Part shown: positions 19,503 to 28,161 of the stretch, one piece after another | How positions within the stretch are numbered: position 1 is the first letter of the stretch | Layout of the letters: every line of letters begins with the position of its first letter | Assembly (NCBI RefSeq): GCF_003952025.1 | Contig: NZ_QXGI01000002.1 | Coordinates: 62,001 to 126,000 of the forward strand | Direction: 5' to 3' | DNA from: Bifidobacterium castoris | GTDB lineage: Bacteria > Actinomycetota > Actinomycetes > Actinomycetales > Bifidobacteriaceae | Length of the DNA: 64,000 nucleotides | Notes under the pieces: model-generated | Seen by the model: only the letters and a program-made list of their open reading frames with translations | Database searches by the model: none | What the model was told of the DNA's origin: nothing | Position numbers and translations under genes: made by a program

Positions 19503-19640
19503 ATGTACGGCATGTCCGTGTTCGACGCGGAACTGCGGCGCAAGCTTGACGAAGGCAAAGTGGCGCTGGGTGGTTGTGAGATCGAGTTCGACCGTCCCAT
19601 GCCGAGTCATCACTGCAACGATTGCGGCAAAGAGTTCTGA
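19503..19640 (+). CDS. Small Cys-rich protein (45 aa)
   Basis: A 45-residue protein, MYGMSVFDAELRRKLDEGKV, then VALGGCEIEFDRPMPSHHCN and a terminal CGKEF. The ending GGC-x(5)-D-x(3)-PSHHC-x2-CGKEF is a C-terminal motif I recall in many short actinobacterial and firmicute proteins of unknown role, and its Cys/His residues could bind a metal. No ribosome binding site is seen. TACAAT at 19487-19492 lies ten bases before the ATG, so the mRNA may be leaderless. The last 31 bases overlap the 3' end of the convergent GIY-YIG gene. Confidence 0.6.
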   Translation: MYGMSVFDAELRRKLDEGKVALGGCEIEFDRPMPSHHCNDCGKEF

Positions 19641-20317
19641 CGTGTACGGAAGACATCGATTGCTCGACCGTCTGCCGTTTTCCACTGTGCCCAGCCGTTG
19701 CATGCATGTCCGGTCGAGAACGCTGCGGCCTGCGAGGGCGAACTGAAGTGCACGTCCGTGCGCACGGTGCCATCAGCGGCAACGTTGCTGCGCCGCAGTT
19801 CGCGTGCGCGGTCGCCTATGCTGTCGCTGTCATGTTCGGCCACTCGCTGCCCCGCGCGTATCGTGAGCATGTCATCCTCGACGACCATCTCCACATGCAA
19901 CGGCGGACGTTTTCTGTCGAGATAATAGATACCTTCGGGGATGTTCTGGATGTCGGTGTGTTCCTGATGGTTTTTCGCTGCGTCATCGAAGACTTTGCTT
20001 TTGGATTCCGTACTAGACCTCGGATAGATTTGACGACCTTCGAATGACGAGAGCAGTTCGATCGCCAGATTGATGTCAAGTGCGAACAATTCGGATCCGG
20101 GGACGCGCGCCTTCGAGAAGATATCGTCGAGCATACGTTCCTTCTCGTCGTAATCCTCGACCTCAATCGCGAACCTGCGCCGCAACCCCGTCACGTTGCG
20201 GTACCCGTTGTGCTCAAGCTCGTACATGCGACCGTCGAAACGATCCGTCGTCGTCTTGCCGATCTTGATCAATCCCGATACGACCGTCGACATCACGTAG
20301 AGCACGCCTGTTGCCAT
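19610..20317 (-). CDS. GIY-YIG nuclease family protein with DUF4357 domain
   Basis: A 235-residue protein. The N-terminal half is a T5orf172/GIY-YIG-type module: GVLYVMSTVVSGLIKIGKT, then GYRNVTGLRRRFAIEVEDYD, EKERMLDDIF and LFALDINLAIELL. The C-terminal 55 residues (AADGTVRTDVHFSSPSQAAA, then HACNGWAQWKT) match DUF4357, often found on proteins near restriction systems. A very strong ribosome binding site (AAAGGAGG) precedes ATG 20317. Nuclease activity is plausible but unproven. It opens the accessory island and lies next to the Type ISP enzyme on the opposite strand. Confidence 0.85.
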   Translation of the reverse strand: MATGVLYVMSTVVSGLIKIGKTTTDRFDGRMYELEHNGYRNVTGLRRRFAIEVEDYDEKERMLDDIFSKARVPGSELFALDINLAIELLSSFEGRQIYPRSSTESKSKVFDDAAKNHQEHTDIQNIPEGIYYLDRKRPPLHVEMVVEDDMLTIRAGQRVAEHDSDSIGDRARELRRSNVAADGTVRTDVHFSSPSQAAAFSTGHACNGWAQWKTADGRAIDVFRTRQNSLPQSLQ

Positions 20318-20467
20318 GGGTGCCTCCTTTGACTTGCGTGGTATGAGGTCCACTGCGATAATATGATGCTGGCTGGAGCATGTTTCAGATTCTTGTCAGC
20401 TAGGCACGCATTTTGTTGCTTAACCGCATTTGGCCTATAACCCCAATTGGGAGTGTTGCAATAGTAG

Positions 20468-20503
20468 TAGAGGGTCCGAAAGCTATTGCTTTCGAACCCT
20501 CTA
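20468..20503. terminator. 16-bp stem hairpin between GIY-YIG and R-M genes
   Basis: 20468-20483 pairs with 20488-20503 across a four-base loop, with one G-T type mismatch. It separates divergent units in the 435-bp gap 20318-20752. It could end read-through from either side or be part of a regulatory leader. Nothing else recognisable lies in the gap. Confidence 0.6.
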
Positions 20504-20752
20504 TCGCATTTTCACTTTGCAGGCCATCATAAAGCCTAGTTCAGAAAACAAAATGAAGATTCAGCGAGCGTTTCTGCAGAATATGAATCCTTCGACATGC
20601 CCAAAGTTGGAACAATCCTCGGTTTTCGCCACTGAATGAGTTCAGGATAGCACTTGTACAACGGATTCGAAGTCGTTCTACGATGCCGTGTTAGTGTAGG
20701 AATGCTTATCGGAGATGTTCTCATGGAACAGGTTTGAAAGGGATATAAGGCA

Positions 20753-23700
20753 ATGGCGGCTGAGTATCGTGAAGATGAGGATAGGTCCCGCGTCGATGAT
20801 CTGTTTGCGTGTATCGTTAATGAATCCGTAGATACTCGACAGCAAGGAACTCGGTTCGAACGAATCGTCAAATGGTTCCTCGAGAACGATCCATCATGGG
20901 TGGAACGCCTCGCTGAAGTGTGGATGTGGGATGATGCGCCTGAAGAACTGCGCCGTGGGCATGCAGATATGGGCATCGATCTTGTCGCATTGGACGAGGA
21001 TGGTTCGTATTGGGCTATTCAAGCGAAGTGTTATACGGAGAAGAAACTGTCTGAGCGTGATGTGTCCACATTCTTCATGAACGCTTTGGTGGACGACCAC
21101 TATGGGCATTTTATGATTGCGGATACTGCGCCAGCGGTTACCAAGACACTTGAGAATTATATAAATGATCATTCGGATCGAGATATAGTTCGTCTGGATC
21201 TCGACACGATGAGGCGCGCTAATCTTGACTGGGGTGCGTTTGAGGCCGGATCGCGAGCTGGTGCGCGTACCACCTATGATCCGCGTCCGCATCAGGTCGA
21301 GGCGATTGAGGCCGTCAAACAAGAACTGGCGGATCATGACCGTTGCTCGCTGATTATGGCCTGCGGTACCGGTAAGACGCTGACTGCTTTGCGTTTGTGT
21401 GAGCAGTATCCTGGCACGGGGGGGGGTACGGTATTATTCCTCGCCCCATCAATCTCACTGGTAAGCCAATCGATGCGCGATTGGGTCAACCAGACCCGCG
21501 GTCATATCAACGTATACGTGGTATGTTCTGATGCCAAGGCGAGCAAGGTCTCGGAAGAAGCCTACGGCCAGTTATCTGACATTCCGTTCCCAGCCACTAC
21601 AAGCGCAGAAACCGTGGCCAGCCGATTCTCTCCCAAGCCGACCGCTCTGAACGTGGTGTTCTCCACGTATCAGTCCATTGACGTGATTCACGAGGCGCAG
21701 AAGCTAGGTCTACCTGATTTTGATTTAATCGTATGCGACGAAGCACACCGCACAACGGGGGTTATGGATGGCGAAGGTGCCTTCCAGCGTGTGCATGATA
21801 ATGACTTCATCCATGGCAAGAAGCGTCTGTACATGACGGCCACGCCGCGCATCTATGGCGAAGGTGCGAAGAACAAAGCCGCTGATGGTGCTGTAGAAAT
21901 CGCAAGCATGGACAACGAACGGGTTTATGGCAGGGTTGCCTACAGACTCACATTCGGTAAAGCCGTTGCGGCTGGATTGCTCACGGACTACAAGATCGTC
22001 ATCATGCAGGTCGGTGAGGACCAGATGGGTCGCGCAATGCAGGAGGAATACAGTCGGGAGAATGCGCCGATTCCTCTATCAGACGCCGCCAAATTTGTCG
22101 GCTGCTGGAAGGCGATGTTCGATCGTCGTCACTCCACCTCCGTCGCCGACCTTGCCACACGCGGCCGGCATGCTGAGACCACCGTGGGCGATGACGAATC
22201 CGACCGAGTGTTGCATCATGCGATTGCGTTCTCCGCGTCCATCAAGGATTCCAAGAGCCTAACCGATAAGTTCCAGACCGTCATCGACGACTACACCAAA
22301 TCGCTGGAGGACACCAGTGAAAACGCGGCAACAATCCATGCGAATGGCATTGTGACTGTTGACATCAAACACGTAGATGGCACGATGGACGCACAGATGC
22401 GTGCCGACAGACTCGACTGGCTCTCTGCCGATACCCCTGCCAACGAATGTCGAATCCTGTCGAATGCACGCTGCCTGGCCGAAGGTATCGACGTGCCCGA
22501 TCTGGACGCGGTAATCTACCTGAGCGCGCGCAAAAGCAAAGTGGACATCATCCAATCCGTTGGACGTGTCATGCGCCGCGCCCCCGGCAAACAGTACGGG
22601 TACATCATCGTCCCCGTGGTCGTGCCCCTCGGCGGCGACCCCGACAAGATCCTGTCCTCGGGCGCTTACGAGACCGTCTGGCAGGTCGTGCGTGCGTTGC
22701 GTAGCCACGACGAACGCCTCGAAGCCATCATCAACGCCGCCTCGTTGGGTGATACCGACGCGTTGCGCCACATCGTCGAGGTCGAGGTCCTCGACGAAAA
22801 CCGTTTGCGCCTCAACCGCAGAAAAACCCGCCGCACCTCGCATGTCGGCGCCGAGGACCACATTGGCGATGCCGGACAGGAACCGGACGAGCGCGACACC
22901 AATGCCGTGGAAGACGTGCAAGGCGAATTGGATTACGAGCTCGCCGAAATGGCGAAAGCCATCAACGCACAGATCGTACGCAAATGCGGCACGAAGATCT
23001 ATTGGGGCGAATGGACCGACGACATCGCCCACATCGCAGCCGCCCGCGCCGAGCAGATCGCCCGCATTGTGCAGGACGGCCCCGCGAAAGATGCGTTCGA
23101 ACGCTATCTGCAAGGTCTGCGAGACAGCCTCAACCCCGCCTATACGGACATGCAGGCCATCACAGTGCTCGCCCAGCACGAGATCACCAAACCGATTTTT
23201 GAGACCCTGTTCACCGATCGCGCCGTCATTGACAACAACCCGGTCATGCACGCGCTCGACACCGTGATGGACGAACTCTACACGGCTGGCCTGTCCCAAA
23301 GCATCGACGACCCGACCTTGCGCGACCTGTACTCCTCCGTGAAGATCGCCGCGATGCAGCTGACCACCGACATCGCCAAACAGAACCTGATCAAGGAGAT
23401 CTACAACGAGTTCTTCACCAAGGTGTTCAAGGACACCGCCAACGAACTCGGCATCGTCTACACGCCAGTCGAGGTTGTGGACGCGCAGTTGCACATGGTC
23501 CAACGCGCCCTCGCCCGTGAATTCGGCCAGCAGCTCGGCGACCAGGGCGTGCACGTCCTCGACGGGTTCGCCGGCACCGGCACCTACATCTGCCGCCTGA
23601 TCGAAGACACCAGCCTGATCCCCGACGAGCAACTCGAATACAAGTACACGCATGACCTGCACTCCAACGAGATCGTGCCGCTGGCCGCCACGATCATGGA

Positions 23701-25843
23701 CATCAATATCGAACAGTCCTACCACCAACGCCACGGAGGAGACTACGCCAACTTCCCCGGAGCGTTGCTCACCGACACATTCCAAATGAGCGAGGAAAGC
23801 AACACGCTCGATGACACCGTGTTCACGGACAACACCGAACGCGTACGCAAACAGCTCGCCACTCCCATCCGCATCATCGTCGGGAATCCCCCATATCGTG
23901 CGGGCGATACGGACAACACGGGTAATCAGAACACCAAATATGAAACACTCGACGCCAACATCGAAGAAACATACGTGGCCAATTCCGATGCGACGCTCAA
24001 CAATTCGCTTTACGACCACTACATCCGCGCATTCCGATGGGCATCCGACCGTATCGGCGATACCGGCATCATCTGCTTCGTGTCCAACGGCGGATGGCTC
24101 ACCAGCGCCTCAGGAGCAGGCGTACGACGCTCCTTTGCCGAAGAATTCAACTCCATCTATGTATATAACCTACGAGGCAATGCTCGTGGTCAAGGTGAAG
24201 AACGCCGTAAAGAGGCCGATAACGTATTTGACTCAGGCACGAGAACTACGATAACCATCACGATGCTGGTGAAGAACCCTGCCTCTGAAGAGCATGGCGT
24301 GATCCACTACAGGAATATCGGTGATTACCTAAGTCGTGATGAGAAGTTGAACATACTTAAGGAGGCGGTGGAACAAGATCCTGAATGGACTATTCTCACG
24401 CCGGACGAGCATGGAGATTGGCTGAACCAACGTGATGACTCATATCAGAACTTTGTTCCGTTGGGGCTAGGGAAGTATAAGCGACCGTTGGGATTATTCG
24501 CGACTTATTCTGGGGGCTTGAAAACTCAGCGTGATGCATGGGCAATCAATTTCTCACTTTCTTCGGTAGTGGCTAATATGAGAGAGCTAATTCACGCCAC
24601 GAATGCCGCTGCTGACGCCTTTACTGCAGATGGTGTTCATCTGCCTCAGGATTTTGCACGATTCAGTTGGACGAGACGTGTGAAGGATTATGCTGAACAG
24701 GGCTTCCATATCCCTGTTAACTTTGGCGGATTTACTGTAGAAATGTATCGCCCATTCTGTAAAGAATATGTATATTTTGATAAATACATGAACGAAATGA
24801 CGCTCCAACAACCCCGAATTTTCCCGCTCGCGGAAGCGAGCGGGCGAAAGGACGCTCCAACAACCCCTGGTTCATCCTCTTTGCCTAAAAACGTGGAGAC
24901 TGAAAATTCGGCGAACGAAATGACGCTCCAACAGTACTACACTCCTTGCTTTGAAAACAAGGTGATAAACATTGGTGAGCGTGGCGTAATCATTTCAGAT
25001 TTACTTCCGGATCTGGAACTGAATCACCACGGCCAGTGCTTCCCGTTGTATTGGTATGAGCAAGTTGAAATCGACGTCCCTGCAGACGAGGCGCAAGGTG
25101 CTTTGTTTGAGGATCCCAATGCTCCGGAAGCCGAGCAGTCGCTGCTTGACTTGGGCGATAAGGCAACGCGGAAGAAGGCGCAGTATGTGCGCCATGATGC
25201 CATCACCAATACCGGGTTGCAGGTGTTCCGTGAAGCGTATCCGGACATGCGCATCAGCAAGGAAGACATCTTCTACTATATGTATGGCGTCCTGCATTCG
25301 CCGGAATACCGCACACGCTTCGAGAACAACCTGAACAAGGAACTGCCTCGCATCCCACTTGCGAAGGATTTCAAAGCGTTCATGAAAGCCGGTAGGGAAC
25401 TCGCTCAGCTGCATTTGGACTATGAGCATGCGGATCCCTATCCGGTAGTCGAGGTCGGTGACAGCGCCAATCCTGGACGTACCGAGAAGATGCGGTATCC
25501 AAATAAGATCAAAGATCCCGAGTCCGGTAAGAAAATCAAGGATCCGACTGTGTTGCAGGTCGCGGAGCGCCTGACCTTCCAAGAGATCCCTACGCGTGCG
25601 TACCAGTACATCGTGAATGGCAAGAGCGCACTCGATTGGATCATCGACCGTTATCAGGTACGTACCGATAAGAAGACCGGCATTGTCAACGATCCGAATC
25701 TGTATTCCAGTGATCCGCGTTATATCGTCGACCTTGTACGCAAGGTCATCAGGGTGAGCATACGCACTCTGGACATCGTGGAATCGCTGCCTCCACTGGA
25801 AGAATTGCCCAAGCCGGACAACTGGCCTGCGGAATGGAACTGA
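20753..25843 (+). CDS. Type ISP (single-chain Type I-like) restriction-modification enzyme
   Basis: A 1,696-residue fusion of nuclease, translocase, methyltransferase and target-recognition parts, as in LlaGI/LlaBIII. Residues 70-95 carry a PD-(D/E)xK Mrr-like core (MGIDLVALDED...AIQAKC; Asp77, Gln90, Lys92). The SF2 helicase has Walker A ACGTGKTL (203-210), DEAH (329-332) and VGRVMRRAPG (about 602). The adenine-N6 methyltransferase shows DGFAGTGTYIC (about 940) and motif IV GNPPY (about 1045). The C-terminal part should hold the recognition domain. ISP enzymes methylate one strand and cut after translocation. AAAGGGA precedes ATG 20753. Two oddities are a nine-G tract at codons 222-225 and a repeat-bounded insert at codons 1346-1393. 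Base composition is lower in GC than flanking genes, suggesting transfer. Confidence 0.93.
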   Translation: MAAEYREDEDRSRVDDLFACIVNESVDTRQQGTRFERIVKWFLENDPSWVERLAEVWMWDDAPEELRRGHADMGIDLVALDEDGSYWAIQAKCYTEKKLSERDVSTFFMNALVDDHYGHFMIADTAPAVTKTLENYINDHSDRDIVRLDLDTMRRANLDWGAFEAGSRAGARTTYDPRPHQVEAIEAVKQELADHDRCSLIMACGTGKTLTALRLCEQYPGTGGGTVLFLAPSISLVSQSMRDWVNQTRGHINVYVVCSDAKASKVSEEAYGQLSDIPFPATTSAETVASRFSPKPTALNVVFSTYQSIDVIHEAQKLGLPDFDLIVCDEAHRTTGVMDGEGAFQRVHDNDFIHGKKRLYMTATPRIYGEGAKNKAADGAVEIASMDNERVYGRVAYRLTFGKAVAAGLLTDYKIVIMQVGEDQMGRAMQEEYSRENAPIPLSDAAKFVGCWKAMFDRRHSTSVADLATRGRHAETTVGDDESDRVLHHAIAFSASIKDSKSLTDKFQTVIDDYTKSLEDTSENAATIHANGIVTVDIKHVDGTMDAQMRADRLDWLSADTPANECRILSNARCLAEGIDVPDLDAVIYLSARKSKVDIIQSVGRVMRRAPGKQYGYIIVPVVVPLGGDPDKILSSGAYETVWQVVRALRSHDERLEAIINAASLGDTDALRHIVEVEVLDENRLRLNRRKTRRTSHVGAEDHIGDAGQEPDERDTNAVEDVQGELDYELAEMAKAINAQIVRKCGTKIYWGEWTDDIAHIAAARAEQIARIVQDGPAKDAFERYLQGLRDSLNPAYTDMQAITVLAQHEITKPIFETLFTDRAVIDNNPVMHALDTVMDELYTAGLSQSIDDPTLRDLYSSVKIAAMQLTTDIAKQNLIKEIYNEFFTKVFKDTANELGIVYTPVEVVDAQLHMVQRALAREFGQQLGDQGVHVLDGFAGTGTYICRLIEDTSLIPDEQLEYKYTHDLHSNEIVPLAATIMDINIEQSYHQRHGGDYANFPGALLTDTFQMSEESNTLDDTVFTDNTERVRKQLATPIRIIVGNPPYRAGDTDNTGNQNTKYETLDANIEETYVANSDATLNNSLYDHYIRAFRWASDRIGDTGIICFVSNGGWLTSASGAGVRRSFAEEFNSIYVYNLRGNARGQGEERRKEADNVFDSGTRTTITITMLVKNPASEEHGVIHYRNIGDYLSRDEKLNILKEAVEQDPEWTILTPDEHGDWLNQRDDSYQNFVPLGLGKYKRPLGLFATYSGGLKTQRDAWAINFSLSSVVANMRELIHATNAAADAFTADGVHLPQDFARFSWTRRVKDYAEQGFHIPVNFGGFTVEMYRPFCKEYVYFDKYMNEMTLQQPRIFPLAEASGRKDAPTTPGSSSLPKNVETENSANEMTLQQYYTPCFENKVINIGERGVIISDLLPDLELNHHGQCFPLYWYEQVEIDVPADEAQGALFEDPNAPEAEQSLLDLGDKATRKKAQYVRHDAITNTGLQVFREAYPDMRISKEDIFYYMYGVLHSPEYRTRFENNLNKELPRIPLAKDFKAFMKAGRELAQLHLDYEHADPYPVVEVGDSANPGRTEKMRYPNKIKDPESGKKIKDPTVLQVAERLTFQEIPTRAYQYIVNGKSALDWIIDRYQVRTDKKTGIVNDPNLYSSDPRYIVDLVRKVIRVSIRTLDIVESLPPLEELPKPDNWPAEWN
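21418..21426 (+). repeat. Nine-G tract inside the Type ISP coding sequence
   Basis: Nine consecutive G bases encode part of Thr-Gly-Gly-Gly (codons 222-225), just after helicase motif I. Gain or loss of one G would shift the frame and stop the enzyme before its helicase and methyltransferase domains. This is the layout of a phase-variable gene. In this copy the frame is on. Confidence 0.85.
24790..24933 (+). mobile_element. Small repeat-bounded, MITE-like in-frame insertion in the ISP gene
   Basis: Two identical 21-bp direct repeats (24790-24810 and 24913-24933; they encode NEMTLQQ) lie 123 bp, or 41 codons, apart. Inside them a 10-bp perfect inverted pair (CCGAATTTTC at 24814-24823, GAAAATTCGG at 24902-24911) bounds about 98 bp. 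That segment contains a perfect GC hairpin (CCCGCTCGC / GCGAGCGGG around GGAA) and a third partial copy of the direct repeat (24851-24867). The frame stays open and adds about 41 residues that do not fit the surrounding protein (RIFPLAEASGRKDAPTTPG). The layout suggests a tiny inserted element with target duplication. Confidence 0.65.
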
Positions 25844-25879
25844 GCGTTTATACTGGCGGGAACACAAGGAGAAGAAGCG

Positions 25880-27079
25880 ATGAGCATGATCATGTGTCCT
25901 GAGTGCGGCACCCAGATTTCGAGTAGGGCGCGTTCGTGCGTGGAGTGCGGGTACGCGGGCGATGATCCCACGCGCCCCATTAGTGAGCAGATCACTCACG
26001 AGATTGTACCGACGTTCAAGATGGCGGTCGAACGTTGGGATCCGATGGCGGAGCGCGCCAATGTCGAATTGATGGATGTGTCGCCTGAGAATAACGCGGG
26101 TATTTGGAACATATTCGGCAATTGGAAACAGGTCGTCACTCTGCTGCCCGCATTGGCGGAATGGGTGCAGCAGCAGGCTTCTCATGAACCGAATAAGCAG
26201 TGGGTCGCCGATATTTCAGAATACTATGCGCGGCTCATCGACGAAGGCAAGATCGTACTCAAGGAAGCCAAGGATGGCAGTGGGATACTTCCTACGGCAT
26301 ATAATCTGGATGGTAGTTTCGCCAAACAATTCAGGCTCAAGGAAGTCGATCTCAGTCCGGATATGTTGCAATCCCTGCAGCATCTTCAAACACAGGTTGC
26401 CATCACTGCCGTACTCGAAGAAATCAAAGGACTGAAGGAATCCATCCAGAGCCTACAGGTCGATTTGCAGAATGACCGGTTGGCCATTGCGGATAGCGCG
26501 TGGGACAAATGGGCGCAAGCGCACATGATCCCACGCGGTCGCGCCCGCAATGACTACCTGCGCCTCGCGATGGCCACGGCGACTGATGCGAAATGCACAC
26601 TCATGCGCAACTTTGCGCAGCGTAGCCTCACGCTTGGGGTGGCTGTTGGAACGAAAACCGGCGCTGCGGAAAAGGCGCGAAAAGCCAAGCGCACAATTAC
26701 GGGGGAGAATGAGCGTCTTGCGATGGAGGCGATGCAGGATCTCGTATCCATCGCCAATATGGTCCGCATCGAATGCGAAGGCCACGTTGAATTGAATCAG
26801 TACGACGCGGCCGAGCAGAGCCTGGTGCAGTTCACCGACTTCGTGCACGCCCAGCAGCTCGATAATCCCGACACGTTGTTGTCGATCAACAGCTATCTTG
26901 CCAATGAGGCTGGGGGAGAGGCAGTCATTGACCAATTCCAGGAGCTGGTGTCCAGCACCGCTACGTGGAAACAAGAAGCGATTACCGCCGACATCGTGCC
27001 CCAGATAGAATCGGTAACGGTATCAGATGAAGACGGAGCCGTCACGAGCAAGGAAACATATGAAAATCAGGAAGCGTGA
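25880..27079 (+). CDS. Zinc-ribbon helical protein, unknown function, behind the R-M gene
   Basis: A 399-residue protein. Residues 6-24 form a double-CxxC zinc ribbon (CPECGTQISSRARSCVECGY). The rest is mostly helical and acidic, with no signal peptide or TM segment. A stretch around residues 150-210 (LQHLQTQVAITAVLEEIKGL) is likely coiled coil, and a later region contains GVAVGTKTGAAEKARKAKRT. It starts 36 bases after the Type ISP stop with a good site (AAGGAGAAGAAG), so it is almost certainly in the same transcript. It overlaps the next gene by 20 bases. I recognise no family beyond the ribbon. Position suggests an accessory of the R-M locus. That is inference. Confidence 0.75.
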   Translation: MSMIMCPECGTQISSRARSCVECGYAGDDPTRPISEQITHEIVPTFKMAVERWDPMAERANVELMDVSPENNAGIWNIFGNWKQVVTLLPALAEWVQQQASHEPNKQWVADISEYYARLIDEGKIVLKEAKDGSGILPTAYNLDGSFAKQFRLKEVDLSPDMLQSLQHLQTQVAITAVLEEIKGLKESIQSLQVDLQNDRLAIADSAWDKWAQAHMIPRGRARNDYLRLAMATATDAKCTLMRNFAQRSLTLGVAVGTKTGAAEKARKAKRTITGENERLAMEAMQDLVSIANMVRIECEGHVELNQYDAAEQSLVQFTDFVHAQQLDNPDTLLSINSYLANEAGGEAVIDQFQELVSSTATWKQEAITADIVPQIESVTVSDEDGAVTSKETYENQEA

Positions 27080-27317
27080 TACGCGTAAGCAGGCTGAATC
27101 CAGCGATTCCAACGAATCCGGCGACAAACAGCCGCAATGCTCCAAATGCGGGAAGCGATTGGAATCCGCCAACACGAAAGGTATCTGTAAGCATTGTGAG
27201 GCTAAGGTGGAGGGCCATCGAGCGGCGATCCTCGCCGCTGCTGCGACAGTAGGAGGTATCGCTGTGAAGTACGGCCCAAAGGTCGTGTCAGCGGCGATGA
27301 AGGTAATCAAGAAATAA
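27060..27317 (+). CDS. Small zinc-ribbon protein with C-terminal hydrophobic helix
   Basis: An 85-residue protein. A Lys/Arg/Ser-rich start is followed by a zinc ribbon (CSKCGKRLESANTKGICKHC, residues 33-52). A C-terminal Ala/Val/Gly-rich helix (AAILAAAATVGGIAVKYGPK) could sit on or in a membrane. The ATG at 27060 lies inside the previous gene and has AAGGAAAC upstream, so the two are translationally coupled. With its neighbour it forms a zinc-ribbon pair behind the Type ISP enzyme. A terminator follows. Function unknown. Confidence 0.7.
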   Translation: MKIRKRDTRKQAESSDSNESGDKQPQCSKCGKRLESANTKGICKHCEAKVEGHRAAILAAAATVGGIAVKYGPKVVSAAMKVIKK

Positions 27318-27338
27318 TTTCGTTTGCGCCATTTTGCA

Positions 27339-27398
27339 CTTCTATCTCGTCATCTTTGGGTGTTCGAGGTACTCAAAGATGGCAAGATAGAAGCCTTT
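27339..27398 (+). terminator. Rho-independent terminator of the R-M operon
   Basis: 27339-27358 pairs with 27374-27393 apart from a short internal mismatch (CGT against GCA), followed at once by CCTTTTTG. This is the clearest intrinsic terminator in the island and closes the three-gene unit 20753-27317. Confidence 0.8.
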
Positions 27399-27526
27399 TT
27401 GCGTCGAGACGCCTCCGTGGTCTCGCGGGATACACCCAAAAATGCCGAGATGTGCTTCATAAACGTGTGCGCCCCACTGTATATGATTCCATCCGTGTCT
27501 ATTGGGCTCAAGGGGAGGAAACACTG

Positions 27527-28147
27527 ATGCAGCAACCATATTCAGACGCATCTTCGCGCACATCCTCAGTCACTGACGCGGTGCTCCCATCTCCTTTCCG
27601 CCGGCCTCCGGCTTGGATCACGTGGGTCCTTGGCGTCATCTTTCTGCTTGACGCTCCGGTGGTACTCTTCCTGGCGTTTTTCATGTGGTGGGCGGTCACT
27701 GATAACGCCCCCGATATTCCGCCGGGCTGCTCATTTATGGACCCGTGTCCCACCACCCGTGGGGAAATTGAGCGCTCGCTCGTCTTCTGTGGCGGGTCGA
27801 TCCTGCTTTGGCTCGTCTTCGTCTATTGCCTCTACCGTCTTCTGCTTGCCTGCCTCGACACCCGCGAATCCGCTGGCTCCCGTCGCACCACGATTGTCAT
27901 CACTTCCGCGCTGCTCGTGGGGCTGTCCGCGCTCGTGCTTTGTGTACTGCCTGATTGGGCCTATGGCCGCCCCCTGTTTCCGGAACCGTTCTGGAATACC
28001 GGGCGGATATACTCCTACACGTACTTTTTCGCAGCATTTCTTTCCACGCTTTACCCTGCATACTTCGCGGTGCGCGCTCGCTATTGCGAATATGCACCGG
28101 GAGGAGACTGCCCAAGAGTGTGCAGCATGCAGAAGCGTAATGTTTAG
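27527..28147 (+). CDS. Four-TM membrane protein, unknown
   Basis: A 206-residue integral membrane protein. TM segments lie near residues 27-50 (WITWVLGVIFLLDAPVVLFL), 85-110 (SLVFCGGSILLWLVFVYCLY), 120-140 (TTIVITSALLVGLSALVLCV) and 160-180 (YSYTYFFAAFLSTLYPAYFA). The N-terminus is Ser/Thr-rich, and the loop after TM1 has a Cys pair (GCSFMDPCPTT). AGGGGAGGAAA upstream supports ATG 27527. It ends 14 bases before the convergent DUF1287 gene. No family recognised. Confidence 0.7.
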   Translation: MQQPYSDASSRTSSVTDAVLPSPFRRPPAWITWVLGVIFLLDAPVVLFLAFFMWWAVTDNAPDIPPGCSFMDPCPTTRGEIERSLVFCGGSILLWLVFVYCLYRLLLACLDTRESAGSRRTTIVITSALLVGLSALVLCVLPDWAYGRPLFPEPFWNTGRIYSYTYFFAAFLSTLYPAYFAVRARYCEYAPGGDCPRVCSMQKRNV

Positions 28148-28161
28148 CCCCCCCTCTGCGC

